This document shows, one piece after another, positions 33,867 through 45,621 of a DNA stretch of 64,000 nucleotides; position 1 is the stretch's first letter, and every line of letters begins with the position of its first letter. A program made the translations under genes and the position numbers. The stretch comes from Pteria penguin (taxonomy: Eukaryota > Mollusca > Bivalvia > Pterioida > Pteriidae): assembly GCA_035048485.1 (NCBI GenBank), contig CM068587.1, forward strand, positions 29,654,534 through 29,718,533, in the 5' to 3' direction. The notes under the pieces were generated by a model. The model saw nothing but the letters and a program-made list of their open reading frames with translations, was not told the origin of the DNA and made no database searches.

Positions 33867-34379
33867 AAAATCAAAGCTGGAGATGAAAGTTCGTGTGATC
33901 TGTATGGACAAAACTTTACTTTCTTGGGTTTTATCCAATACTTTATTGTATTACTATCAAAGACAAACAACAAACATACCCCACTCTACTCCTAATATAA
34001 TCTATATCCTTTCCTTTCAGGGAGCTAATCGAATTTAAAGCTCTTTAATGATTTTATAGAAGCAGGAAATCTCGCTTCATGTTTCAAAATTGAATTTCCA
34101 TACAGTGGAACTAAATAAAATCGACATATACGTAATTTGTAGATTGTGAAAATTATGAATACAACACGTGCGTGATACTCATTGATGGGACACAAGTCTC
34201 AGATGATGGCAGGGTAAAAGTACTTGAACACACTATTCTATCTTACACATTAGATTTTGCATCTCATTTATTCAAATCATAGCCATATTCAATATTTCTT
34301 AATCTTCCATCTGAAGGTATTCTACATACATTGGCATTTTACATTACCCAATAAAGTCCATGATCCAGAAACACTTTTG

Positions 34380-37045
34380 TTTCCCCCCCCCCCCAGGGGG
34401 AATTTTGCAGACATACCTCATGTTAAAGTACATTCTCTGGGAAACATTTTAAGCGATGTTTGCAATCTGGCCGTTGGGGCTTTACTGAGTTATGGGGCAA
34501 AAACATAAGATTTTTATCAAAAATCGCTGAAAATTGGAAATTTTGAATAAAATGTAAACAACTCGATAAATTCATGAATAAAAACGTAATCTGATAGATC
34601 TTGATATGATCTATCTAACTAAAAAGGTTTCAGTACCATATCATGTATCAAATATGTGATTTTTTGGGTTAAATGTGCTATTTTTGCAAAATTAATAGAT
34701 TTTTTCCTTGTTTTATTCCATTTCGTTTATCCGGCTTAGTGTAGGTCCAAATATTTGTTTTAATGGTTATGGAATGATAAAACAATGGTTAATCTATCTA
34801 ATGATATGCCATTTAGCCAATCATGAATCATCAAAAAGGGATATTTAAAAATATTTTCCATTAAAGTGATGCCAACTATGAAAATCGCTGAAAATGGGAA
34901 AATCTTTATAAATCATTTATGCTTTATCATTTATGAGTTTTAAATGCATCATGTTATAGGAATTTCTATGCACTTTGCAAATACACAATTTGAAAGGCAC
35001 CCCATCCACAACCCCCCCCCCCCCAAAAAAAAAGAACCCAAACAAAAAACAAACAGAAAACAGGAAAATCATCTGAGAAATAACCAATTTTAACAAAGGT
35101 GCAAGAATTTTGTTAATCTTTGTCTTTATATCCATTGCAGATGGGGTTATAGATGTACACTTTTTTGGAATTAACTGAAACGATGGCAACATCTATGGTT
35201 AAAACTCAGATATTTCAGCACACAGTCTGTTCAATGATCATTTAATGCAAAGATCTTTAATCAATGCAGAGGCAAGGAAAGCTATCTTTATTGAATACAT
35301 ACCTGTATTAGATATTTTATACGACTTTTACTTAATTGTGTTCCCTTAGAATAGAAAGTTTTAAACCATGTCACATGCTCCCTAATGTAATTACATATTA
35401 CACCAAATGCGTTTCTGTGGGCAGCATCAGACTTATATGCTTCAGAATCTGTGTGATACACATGGCTAGTATCACTTCATTAATGCTTTTGTCGACAGCA
35501 TTGTGATATAATGCTTCCCTTGCAAGAATATCTTAGTTCAAAACTTTACACAAAAGCTGATCGTCACATTTATTGGCAACTGCGGCTTTGATAGACTCTT
35601 TAGTGCATTTTGTCACACATTTGGTAAGTTTTTGTTTAGTACCCTTCTCCTTTATTGTTTCCTTGTCACAGAAGAGGCATTTGTTAGCTGGAAATAACAA
35701 AGTGGCAGGAGATGAGGGTCTTTGTGGCTTTGAGGTACTAGGAGTGCTCTCATCATATGAAGAAGAAGTTGATATTTTTCTACCCTGCTTATATTTGTGA
35801 AGTGTTTCCTATGAGTATCATGTTTTGAAGTTTTGACAGCATTTCCTATGAGTACCATGTTTTGTAGGGTCTCATTTGTCTGAAATATTTAAGGAAATAT
35901 GCTCTAATCTATCTTTAACAGAATCATACTTCAGTCTTTTGCTTGCCACGTCTTTTATCTTTTCAAAACCAGCTTCTGTAAGACTACCCACCTCTTAATG
36001 CAATGTATTATTAAAATGAACAATTCAAGTCCTACCTTACTTAACGGTAGAAGATGGATGGGGTCTCTTTCAAATTGTGTATTTGCAAAGTACAAAGAAA
36101 TTCCTATAACATGATGCATTTAAAACTCATAAATGATAAAGCATAAATGATTTATAAAGATTTTCCCATTTTCAGCGATTTTCATAATTGGCATCACTTT
36201 AATGGAAAATATTTTTAAATATCCCTTTTCAAAAATTTATGATTGGGTAAATGGCATATCAACAGATAGATTAAACATTGTTTTATCATTCCATAACCAG
36301 TAAAACAAATATTTGGATTTACACTAAACCGAATAGACGAAATGGAATAAAATAAGGGAAAAAATCTATTAATTTCGCAAAAATAGCTCATTTAACCCAA
36401 AAAATCACATTTTTCATGCATGATATGGTACTAAAACCTCTTTTATTGGAAAGATTGTACAAAAATCTATAAGATTACATGTTTTTTTCATGAATTTATT
36501 GAGTTGTTTACATTTTATTCAAAATTTCCAATTTTCAGCGATTTTCATAATCGCCATCACTTTAATGGAAAATATTTTTAATTATTCCTTTTTGATAATT
36601 CATGATTGGGTAAATGGCATATCATTAAAGAGATTAGACATTGTTTTATCATTTCATAACCATTAAAACAAATATTTGGACCTACACTAAGCCGGATAGA
36701 CGAAGTGGAATAAAATAAGAAAAAAATCTATTAATTTTGCAAAAATAGCACATTTAACCCAAAAAATAACATGTTTGATACATGATATGGTACTGAAACC
36801 TTTTTTATTTGATAGATCATATCAAGATCTATCAGATTACATGTTTTTTTTTTTTAATTTATCGAGTTTTTTACATTTTATTCAAAATTTCCAATTTTCA
36901 GCGATTTTTGATAAAAATCTCAGGTTTTTGCCCCATAACTCAGTAAAGCCCCAACGGCCAGAGTGCAAACATGGCTCATTTTGTAGCATTTTTAATAAGC
37001 TTTCAGAAAAATATACCCTCGCAAATTCCCCCTGGGGGGGAACAG
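34380..37045. mobile_element. 2.7-kb element with long inverted arms and decayed ORF
   Basis: A left arm of about 625 bp (34380-35005) recurs inverted at the right (36053-37045). Examples are TTACTGAGTTATGGGGCAAA on the left against TTTGCCCCATAACTCAGTAA on the right, and a C-run ending CAGGGGGAATTT against AAATTCCCCCTGGGGGG. The right arm is longer because a block of about 363 bp is present in tandem. The middle holds a decayed minus-strand reading frame (annotated separately). No clear target duplication was found. The superfamily is unknown to me. Confidence 0.8.
35290..35830 (-). pseudogene. Decayed ORF inside the long-armed element
   Basis: On minus, one frame reads YKQGRKISTSSSYDESTPST, then a Cys-pair NKCLFCDKE, a lysine-rich stretch with KCVTKCTKESIKAAV, a TAA stop, and DILAREALYHNAVDKS. 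A second frame continues with HTDSEAYKSDAAHRNAFGVI and CNYIREHVTWFKTF. At least one stop and one frameshift break it. From memory, the order CxFC ... basic ... DIxAxEAxYH resembles hypothetical multi-copy proteins of marine invertebrates; this is unsearched. In this copy the expected second zinc-ligand Cys after the His is replaced. Confidence 0.5.
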
Positions 37046-37116
37046 GGGTATATGGCAGGTCAAGGTCTAATATCACCATATTCAATGTATTATAGGACTA
37101 TCATCGTATTCAATGC

Positions 37117-37229
37117 TGTTTCAACATCCAATCTTATTAAGACTTGTATTTCGCTCCTCTCCACGTACAAAGAGAGTAGCGTAGAGGAGCGAAATACAAG
37201 TCGCGTTTCAATAAGATTGTTTCAACATC
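37117..37229. mobile_element. Small inverted-repeat insertion with 12-bp direct repeats
   Basis: CAATCTTATTAAGACTTGTA TTTCGCTCCTCT and its inverted partner AGAGGAGCGAAATACAAGTC (then GCGTTTCAATAAGATTG) form a hairpin with arms of about 32-37 bp around a loop of roughly 20 bp. TGTTTCAACATC lies directly on both sides (37117-37128, 37218-37229), as a target duplication would. Confidence 0.75.
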
Positions 37230-37705
37230 ATAATAATCATAAATTACTTCTGAAATTATCCTATCATAACGAAATATATCCAATGTCATTATAATCGTCC
37301 ATGTCAGTCATTTCATTTTAATATTAATGTACTTAAATGTATCACATACTATTTGTTAGTTATTTGTATCAATGCTTCAGAATCGAACACATTCATCACT
37401 TCATACTACGAAATTCATTTCCTGATAATTACATGTGAAGGATTTTGAGTATTATATCTTTCTTTCTTTCTTTTTTTTTCTCTGACAGCGATTGGTGAAG
37501 TGACCCAAAATAGCACAAAAGTAAAGTTTTATACATAACTTTTTTAAAAGTACAGAAACAGGGTTACAGGAAGAAGTGGTGCCTTCATTTAAAATTTATC
37601 ACTAAAAATGCACTTTTCGCTTTTTATCATGTGATAAAAAGAACCTCAAATTGATGTTTATTTCAAACGACGATTTATGTACAATCAATATTCGAGAGAT
37701 CACAT

Positions 37706-37965
37706 TTCAGACACGAAGTAACTAAGTGATTAAATTGGATGGGTCTAGGTTCGAATCCAGCCGTTTACTTCCGTCAGTTTCTGTTCTCTGGCAGTGCACA
37801 CTGAAGTTCCTATGTAAAAGCTGCTACGTGTAAGGACTCTCACGGCTTCGGATGCGTTCGTTACATATGTCTATTCATTGGCGGGTGCACCAGACAGGTG
37901 CCGGCATCCTATAGATAAAATAATCCTCCTCCAGATTACACAATACTCACTCCATCAATCAATAT
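37706..37965 (+). repeat. SINE-like, diverged tRNA head
   Basis: A B-box GTTCGAATCCAGCC and later blocks AAAGCTGCTACGTGTAAGGA, CTCACGGCTTCGGATGCGTT and GGGTGCACCAGACAGGTGCC parallel the main SINE family body, but divergence is high. Confidence 0.5.
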
Positions 37966-38520
37966 TACCTTCTATATATCATTTTCATGCATTCCGTATC
38001 ATCTCACCGTACCAATCCCTTCTCGCGACCTTTTAAATTTTTATTTCAACAACTTTGAATATGAAAATTGAATATCAACCTTATTGAATTGAGAGCTATT
38101 CTAGGATATAATGTAAAGAATAACTTCAATCAAGCCTTTATTTGACGATACAGATGGAATACCATGATATGAAATGACAGAATATTATAAATAATTCCCT
38201 TTGAAGTGTTCGCTTGTAAAATGTCCCGGTTCCATATCGCTGCGTTGTATGCAAACCCACATAAAGAAAGAATGATGTCACGGACAGATTTCGTCCTCGT
38301 CATCTCTATTTATAATTACACTTCGAAAGCAATGAATGTGTAATGTGTATCTAGCCGTAAGAACAGAATTCCGTTTCATGTTTATATAAACAAACAAGTT
38401 TTCCAATCAATGAAACTAATTTGATATCAAAATACGTCTTCATCTCAAAAAAGCAGAAGAGAGAGCCAATCTTGGAAAAGGGGCATTATAGGAACACTAC
38501 GAATATCAGTGGGAATGAAA

Positions 38521-38965
38521 GAGCTAGCATCTCATGTCGAGTGATCACATCTGTTATACGAAGGGTCAGTAAAACGGCGTAGCATCCCATGTCGAGTGAT
38601 CACATCTGTCATATGAAGGGTCAGTAAAACGGCGTAGCATCCCATGTTGAGTGATCACATCTGTCATATGAAGGGTCAGTAAAACGACGTAGCATCCCAT
38701 GTCCAGTGATCACATCTGTCATATGAAGGGTCAGTAAAACGACGTAGCATCCCATGTCGAGTGATCACATCTGTCATATGAAGGGTCAGTAAAACGGCGT
38801 AGCATCCCATGTTGAGTGATCACATCTGTCATATGAAGGGTCATTAAAACGACGTAGCATCCCATGTCGAGTGATCATATCTATCATATGAAGATTTAAT
38901 CAAAGATGTAGCATTCCATGTCGAGTGATCACATCTGTCATATGAAGAATCAGTAAAACGATGTG
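38521..38965. repeat. 55-bp minisatellite, about 8 copies
   Basis: Unit TAGCATCCCATGTCGAGTGA TCACATCTGTCATATGAAGG GTCAGTAAAACGACG. Early units are nearly identical and the last two have decayed. Confidence 0.92.
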
Positions 38966-39933
38966 GTCTGAACACATAGTTAAAGAAAATCCACAGAAAC
39001 CAATGGTGTATAATTTCTTAAGTGATACTTACATTCTCAAGAAAAAATCTAATGATGCTCCCATTTTCAAGCATTTCAATTCTTATTTTTGAGCAAGGCA
39101 CAAAAATGTGGAACGCAAGTTTTTTTTAAGCGAAGAGTGCTTAAATTTTATTTGCTCTATCAGATATATAAAAAAATTATATGCATTTCTTAAAATGTAC
39201 CTATGTTTAGATTCGCTGACAGTGTTACTAGACACTTACCATAATCTTGTAGATTTAAACAGGGATAGAGGTCTCGGCAAGTTTACATGACGACAAGCGT
39301 ACATGTTATTCCGAATTTCGAAGCAGATTCAATAAAAAGGACCAGATACTTAGAAGTTTGAACTCGTCTACCTGCCACGGGACTTGACAAATATTCTATC
39401 CAGAAAAAAAAAATCAGTTGAGATACACAACACAAATATATTGTAATAAACAGGGTATGCAGACAACTCCAATTATAAAAGATTTGGCAAGATAAGCAAC
39501 ACGTTGACCCTGAATAGCTTATCTACTACAGATATCTTAACGTCGTCCGGCGATCATTGTGATCTACCAGACAGTAATCCGTGTAATATTCTGTAGTTTC
39601 CATCCTCTAATAATTCAAGATCCGACACAGATGTTACCCAGATGGCATTTGAATATAACAAAATATACCATTTCCTGTCTTCGTACCCACTTACCCGTTA
39701 CTTTCCTTTTTTATATGTTCCTATATATCCTTAATCATTTCAGAGCAGTGCAAAACTTTATTTCCACCCATATCATATAGACTTTTCAAGATATATATCA
39801 TGTTATAAATGATACATGTTACATAAGCATGTGTTAACAAGGTGTACACTACATCAGATTTATTGGTTTAGACAGTCAACAAATAATTTCATTATAATTA
39901 ATATATATTTAAATCCCCCCCTCTATTTCATCG
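38966..39933. other. No gene seen
   Basis: AT-rich spacer between the 55-bp array and a young SINE. No repeat or exon signal that I can support. Confidence 0.5.
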
Positions 39934-39947
39934 TTTAATGTAAATGA

Positions 39948-40227
39948 TTGATTGATTGATTGATTGATTTTTGTTTTACATCACACCACGAATATTTCAC
40001 GTATATGGTGACGGCATCTGCCTGATGCGGGGCATACAAATTTTGACCTTTGCAACGGACCCACCCGAAGCAGTGAGGGATCTTTAACGTGCCATGCATA
40101 CAACGACACGGGGCCTCGGTTTTTACTGTCTCATCCGAAAGACATGACACCGGCATGACCAGAGCGGGACTCGAACCCCGGCCTCCCGATCAGGAGTCCG
40201 ACGCGATACCACTAGGCCACGCCGGCT
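39948..40227 (-). repeat. tRNA-derived SINE, full length, young
   Basis: On minus the tRNA-like head is GCCGGCGTGGCCTAGTGGTA with anticodon-loop CTCCTGA (Arg CCT-like) and B box GGGGTTCGAGTCCC. The body then runs to a (TCAA)n tail. Perfect 14-bp target duplications TTTAATGTAAATGA lie at 39934-39947 and 40228-40241. The sequence is almost the same as the copy at 54646-54906, which suggests recent activity. Confidence 0.95.
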
Positions 40228-40529
40228 TTTAATGTAAATGACAATAATGCCTGGAATATATTAGGTCCTGTGTGATAATCATTCCACGTAACACAAAAAA
40301 ACGTTCAACAGAAAAAAAGATTTACCTAAATAGAAGGCGAAATTAAGTCATCTCCGGAACATCCTATATGATCTATAAATTGGTATCTATCTTCCCCTTC
40401 CAATACTTTGAAAGTTATACTGGTAGAAATCAATCACGTGATTGCACAACATACTACTTCATACGTCATAGAGACTAATTCAAAATGTAATTTTTATGAG
40501 TGAGTTTTTGGATCCATAATTCCTATTAA

Positions 40530-40704
40530 GTTGGTTGGTTGGTTGATTAGTGTTTTACGTCGCTTTCAACAATTTTTCAGTTATATCGCAACATGGAAGC
40601 AGGAAGTAACCAACCTTTTAAACATAGTGGTACAACCCGGGAATCGATACCGGATCGACGGCGCCGCAAGCCAAGCGCTTAACCACTACACCAAGCCTGT
40701 CCCT
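40530..40704 (-). repeat. tRNA-derived SINE, second family, best copy
   Basis: On minus: head GCTTGGTGTAGTGGTTAAGC then GCTTGGCTTGCGGCGCCGTC, B box GGTATCGATTCCCGGG, and a tail ending AACGCTT-like ...AAAACACTAATCAACCAACC. The other copies (20383, 5436, 4722) are shorter or older. Confidence 0.88.
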
Positions 40705-42834
40705 AATTCCTATTAAGCATTAATGCCACAACTTGATTTTCATGGAATTAGTGCGTGGTTAACGGATGGCAATTAGAATCGGGAATGTGCAATAAAATTC
40801 TGAATTCAAGAATCTGTCCTTGTTTTAAAACAAAAGTTGAAGATGATTTCATTGTTTGCTTAGCAATATTCATAACCATATTTTACCGTTAGCATCTTGT
40901 CTATACAATGCATTGAATGTTTTACTTCACGCCAAACTTCATACGCTTGATGCCTAAATTCAAATCACTGCATGGAATTGACTCAAAGCAACAAACGACC
41001 CTATACGTGACGTCTACCGTAAAAGAGAACTTTTATTTATCTTTTCTTCTTTTTTTTTTTTTAGATTTGTTGGACCTTCCGACAAAATGTTGCCCTCGGC
41101 CTACGGCCAACAAATCATATATTGCCCTCATCCCCAGTCAGTAGTTGTAATATATATATGTAAACAGTAGAAAGCGACACAAACGACACTAATGTAAGAA
41201 AATTGGAATAATGGGTTAAATTTTCAAGGTTATCTGTCCCTTCCTAAGGACATTACAGTAAACATTTACATAAACAGAAATATGAAAAAAGAAAACTATA
41301 TACAAAGCACTAGTCTAATAATACGATGATATCGGATGTCAACCACATTTTATGTGTTTCCGGTTCGCTGTCTAAATATCCAGACAGTGAGCGGCATATA
41401 CGTGCAGTAATCTTGGAGTGGCGTCAAACAACATAACAAAATAAATTATTTAGATAATGCACATATCTATATATTCTGTTAAGCACATTTTTTATTATTG
41501 CATGCATATATTATATTATATCATATTATATTATATCATATCATATGCGAATCGCATATTTATCAATAAACGAAACAAGACCGAAGACTCGAAACCTGCT
41601 TGAGCCATTGCATACAGAAATAAAATCAGTACTAACCTTTAAACGTTTAGTCGGACATTAAGGTTAAGTAATGTTGTTTTTTTAAATAATTTTTATTACT
41701 AATTGTTTATGCGCAAAACTGCAAAATTGCATTCCCTCGCATTGCCCTACCATACAATTAATGCAAAATTTACAACAATAACTAATTCGATACAAACGGA
41801 AACTATTTTCCTCTCGGTCAATTCAAGTACTTACGTGAGACCAGTACCATGGACGGAAACCGATGTTAAATAAATTGATAAGTGTTTCAGGCCAGTATTT
41901 ATTATATACAGGTACATCAATATAACAGGCAGGAGCCATGTAAATTAATAGATGAGTCAATGAACCTTACCGCACCCTGACCTATACGGGATATCTCTCG
42001 ATCTCACAGGACGATAGCATGATATGATTCTCGTGCAGTACATTGTACAAGATCTCACAGATTATACGATAATAATCCATGTTTTAATATTAAGTTATCA
42101 AATCATACTGTGTTAAATCAGTAAGTTTGATATAAAGTCCTCTTTTTCAAATCTAAATCTGCTAAGTACATGTACTTTATGTGTAACGTTCTCTCTCAAA
42201 CTCGGTAAGACACATGTGCAGGGAATAGAATGGATCCACACAACACCAATGCCTTATAAGCAGTAAGACTACGACATTGGTATGTGAAATTCTAGTCAAT
42301 TTAGGGAATGAAATAGAGAAGTATTCATTTGGGGGTTTTTAATAGTTTTACATAAAATGACCACTTAAATCATCCAAAGGGTAAAATAGTATAGAACACA
42401 CTATGGCACAATAACACGGGCCCACATTTGTTAGGAATCGCAAGTATTGATAAACAAGTATTAAAGAATGGGAAAAAAGTGCAGACTCTTATAGGGACTT
42501 AAGAAATGCAATGTAAATATAATACCAAACATGTAAAGGTAAACAAGCATATTCTTTTTATATTCTGTAAATTAACATTTGGAAAGGTGGCCATATGAAA
42601 ATTCTGTCTTCAAATTTTATAACTCCATTTCAGGAAATCTTGCTAATGTGCATTCCTAAAGAAGTAAAAAGAATTGGATCCGATTTTGATGAACCCATGT
42701 ATTAGAGCTTCTCCGAGTTTAGACTTTGTATCTCATTTTAACAGAGTTTAGAGATACAGACTCTTTGAAGTTTCTGATTCCCCAAATCCAAATCACTTTC
42801 CCGGGCTTACTTTTTAAAAAATGTTATACTAAAG
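40705..42834. other. No gene seen
   Basis: 2.1 kb of AT-rich sequence with an AT-rich tandem stretch at 41505-41546 (TTATATTATATCATA type). Open frames here are short and lack splice or composition support. Confidence 0.55.
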
Positions 42835-42986
42835 ACATAAGCAACGGGCCCATCCGAATCAGTAAAGAATCTGTTACTTGTCGTGTCTATCGTGACACGT
42901 TGACACTGTTTTACTGACGAGCTACCGGCGGGAGTCGAACCTGGGATCACTGGCCAAGCACCCAACAGATTGAGCTACGACGGCTT
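42835..42986 (-). repeat. SINE fragment, tRNA head and part of body
   Basis: On minus: AAGCCGTCGTAGCTCAATCT, B box AGGTTCGACTCCCGCC, then a damaged body up to GATTCGGATGGGCCCGTTGC. The 3' tail is absent. Confidence 0.65.
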
Positions 42987-43959
42987 GATTAAGTAGACAA
43001 AACCATTTTCGTGAAAATTACATGTACTTACCCATATGGCTACATTCCTACCCTCTTGTGGAAGATCGTTTAAGGTAGATTTAAGGAATGTCTTACGAGG
43101 TGTTGAGCCGCGAAGAAAATTCAATATCGCAAACACAAAGACGATAAATCAAATTCACTTCATCCAAATTAAATACTCTATCTTTACCCATGTCATGAAA
43201 GCAACACATCCGAAAATCGAAATATATTGTGTGAAGACAACTTTATAATGGACATAATTTCATGTAAACTTTTTACACCATAAACACTGAATATTTTACT
43301 ACATCTAAGTTTTATAACAAAAGTTAAGTTATTCACGAAGGAAAAAGCGTGAATACTACCATTCAACAACACAGGTCATCAAGATCGCATAAAGTGCATT
43401 TTAAACATTTAAAAAAGAACTTACCTAAATTAAATTCATTGTTAGATATTTTTATAATCGAACGAAGGGGAACGGGATCATGTCTTTTTAAACACTGATA
43501 ACGTAAATATCGATTGGCATAATTCGCTTCAAGTGGGCCATTGAGAAATCGAGCAATTTATTGAGTAGTGAAAGATAGGTGTTCAATATGTAAGTACATG
43601 AGATCTACTGAAAGCACTGAGAAGGGGTTCTCGCTAGATAACGCATCATCTCATGGCAAACTCTTATTATAGAGTACACCTCAGGCGTGAAAATCCAATC
43701 TAGATTTATTTATCATAATTCTGTTGGACTTGAAAAACTTGAAAAAGATGAATCCAAAAGGAACTTTGTGTGCCAGTTATAAAATAAGCACAAACTATAC
43801 ATGGCGAGAAGTGTATCGTGTTAACTGGTGAACCTGTCTGCTGTGGTCATGTGTATAGCGGTCAGAAATGCCACATAACAGAGGTAGTCAGATAGAGTAC
43901 TTGTTGCGTCAATTCTTACCTGTTTAAAAGGTCATCTGCAATCGCGGATTAAAAAGATT
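42987..43959. other. No gene seen
   Basis: AT-rich spacer with no open frame, repeat or splice pair that I can support. Confidence 0.45.
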
Positions 43960-44066
43960 GATTGATTATTGTTTTACGTCACTCCACGATTATTTCATGT
44001 ACATGGTGACGGCATCTGCCTGATGCATTGCCTACAAATTTAGACCTTTGCAACACGGATTAATAA
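43960..44066 (-). repeat. SINE 3' fragment, main family
   Basis: The plus strand reads TTGATTGATTATTGTTTTAC, GTCACTCCACGATTATTTCA and GGTGACGGCATCTGCCTGAT, stopping at TTAGACCTTTGCAACA. This is a 5'-truncated main-family copy. Confidence 0.75.
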
Positions 44067-44197
44067 GAAGTGAGCTGTCTGAAACATTTGCTGACCTTTA
44101 AAGGAATCTTACAATCTATACTGATAATTCATTTCTCAATGATAAGTAAATAACGTATATAGATCATGCTTGTTGGCACGGATCTTGGAGTAAGGGT

Positions 44198-44262
44198 GTC
44201 GTTTGTGTGGGAGGAAACCGGAGTACCCGGAGAAACCCCACGAAGCCAGGTTAATGACAGCC
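44198..44262 (+). repeat. Conserved repeat motif (GTGGGAGGAAACCGGAGTAC)
   Basis: GTGTGGGAGGAAACCGGAGT ACCCGGAGAAACCCCACGAA is a motif I remember as very widespread in animal repeats. Flanking similarity is not evident here. Confidence 0.5.
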
Positions 44263-44613
44263 CACCATCTCACATATCACTAGTAAACTTAGTATTCGTA
44301 TATAAATATACCAGCAAAAAAAGAACCTGTGTATATCTAAAAATTAAATAAAAACATAAAAGGTATTCTTTGATCGTTCTTTATTCTTAGAAGCATAGTT
44401 TGATACAATAACGCGTGGTTGGGTACGTAATTTGTTAAATATCGCATTCGATTCCTCTTGATGGCCACAGCACGCTTTTCTGGAGTTCGAGTCTAAGCGA
44501 CACGTGGTTAGTAATCGATCAGCATTTCTTGCATTCATCGGTGTTTATTGACAGTACTTGATGTATTGAAACAGAAAAACATTGGTTTTTTTTTTTTTAA
44601 TTTTGATCGAGAG

Positions 44614-45540
44614 ATGCCTCGCATGATTGAAAATGATTGTTTGCGTGCTATTGGGACGATGAAAGCTGGGATGTCTCAAAGCAATATGGCAAGGCAATTT
44701 GGAGTTCATATTAACACTGAAAATGCTTTATGGGAACGATATTAGCAAAGAGGCATCGTTCGGGACCGCCCACGATCAGGACGCCCGCATACGTATATAC
44801 GGACATCACATTCGCGTAATCGATTCCAATCGGCTTCTGTGGCCGCTAGAACCTACCCTGGGAATCGACGGATATAAGTCCTTGTACCGTAAGTAAAAAA
44901 CTGCGAGAGGCCAACATCTGTCCTCTATGCCCGCTTTGCTCCGGCGTTACCGTGTTGCGATGTTAGCGTGTTGTAGGAGGCATCGTTGTTTCAGTAACAG
45001 AGATTGGGCGGAAGTTCTGTGAACAGACGATATCTCGACAGCACTGACGGTCGTGTTCGGGCTTATCGTCATGCTGGAGAACGTTACATTGATGCCTGCG
45101 TTAGTCACTTTGGCGGAGGGAGCGTTATGGTCTGGGGTGGAGTTACAACACATGGAAGGACCCCTTTGGTGATAGTGGAGGGCAATCAAACGGCGCACGC
45201 TACCGTGACAAGATTGTACGTGATCACATCATTCCATCATTCACAGCAATAAAAGTAACGTCATTCTGCAGCAGGACAACGCACGACCACACACCGCATG
45301 CGTTGTTGGTCACTATCTACAGCAGCAAAACGTGAATGTGTTACTCTGGTCTTCGATGTCACCGAATTTATCGACTATATAACACGTTTGGGATAAAATG
45401 GAAAGAGCCAAACCCCTGCTACGTTGGACGCTGTGCCTCGTTCTTTATAGCGCATATGGCGGAACATTCCCAATTTATGTCTGCATAACCTGATTAGTTC
45501 AGTGCGTCGTAGGTGTGAACACTGGGCTTTCGGCTCGTTG
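44614..45540 (+). pseudogene. Broken Tc1/mariner-type transposase
   Basis: The reading starts MPRMIENDCLRAIGTMKAGM with a helix-turn-helix-like SNMARQFGVH, and after a stop continues IVRDRPRSGRPRI, typical of the Tc1 DNA-binding region. Downstream, in shifted frames, are VMVWGGVTTHGRTPL, a QQDNARPHT-like remnant (coded near 45270-45300 as CAGGACAACGCACGACCACA) and a C-terminal RRRCEHW. Stops and frameshifts interrupt it throughout, so it is inactive. Terminal inverted repeats were not identified; the catalytic acidic residues are not all legible. Confidence 0.8.
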
Positions 45541-45621
45541 CCCCCCCCCCCCCCCACACACACACTTCAATTATACCAATATATTGGTATAAATGAGGGG
45601 GGGACAACGAGCCGAAAGCCC
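45524..45621. repeat. Hairpin with C-run/G-run and nested palindrome
   Basis: GGGCTTTCGGCTCGTTG at 45524-45540 pairs perfectly with 45605-45621. Next to the arms are a C15 and a G7 run, and at the centre (45573-45590) ATACCAATATATTGGTAT is a perfect palindrome. It overlaps the 3' end of the transposase relic. Confidence 0.85.

Noticed and set aside
44614..44745. Functional transposase start
   Set aside because: The frame ends after 44 codons and the rest is broken by stops and shifts; it is a relic.
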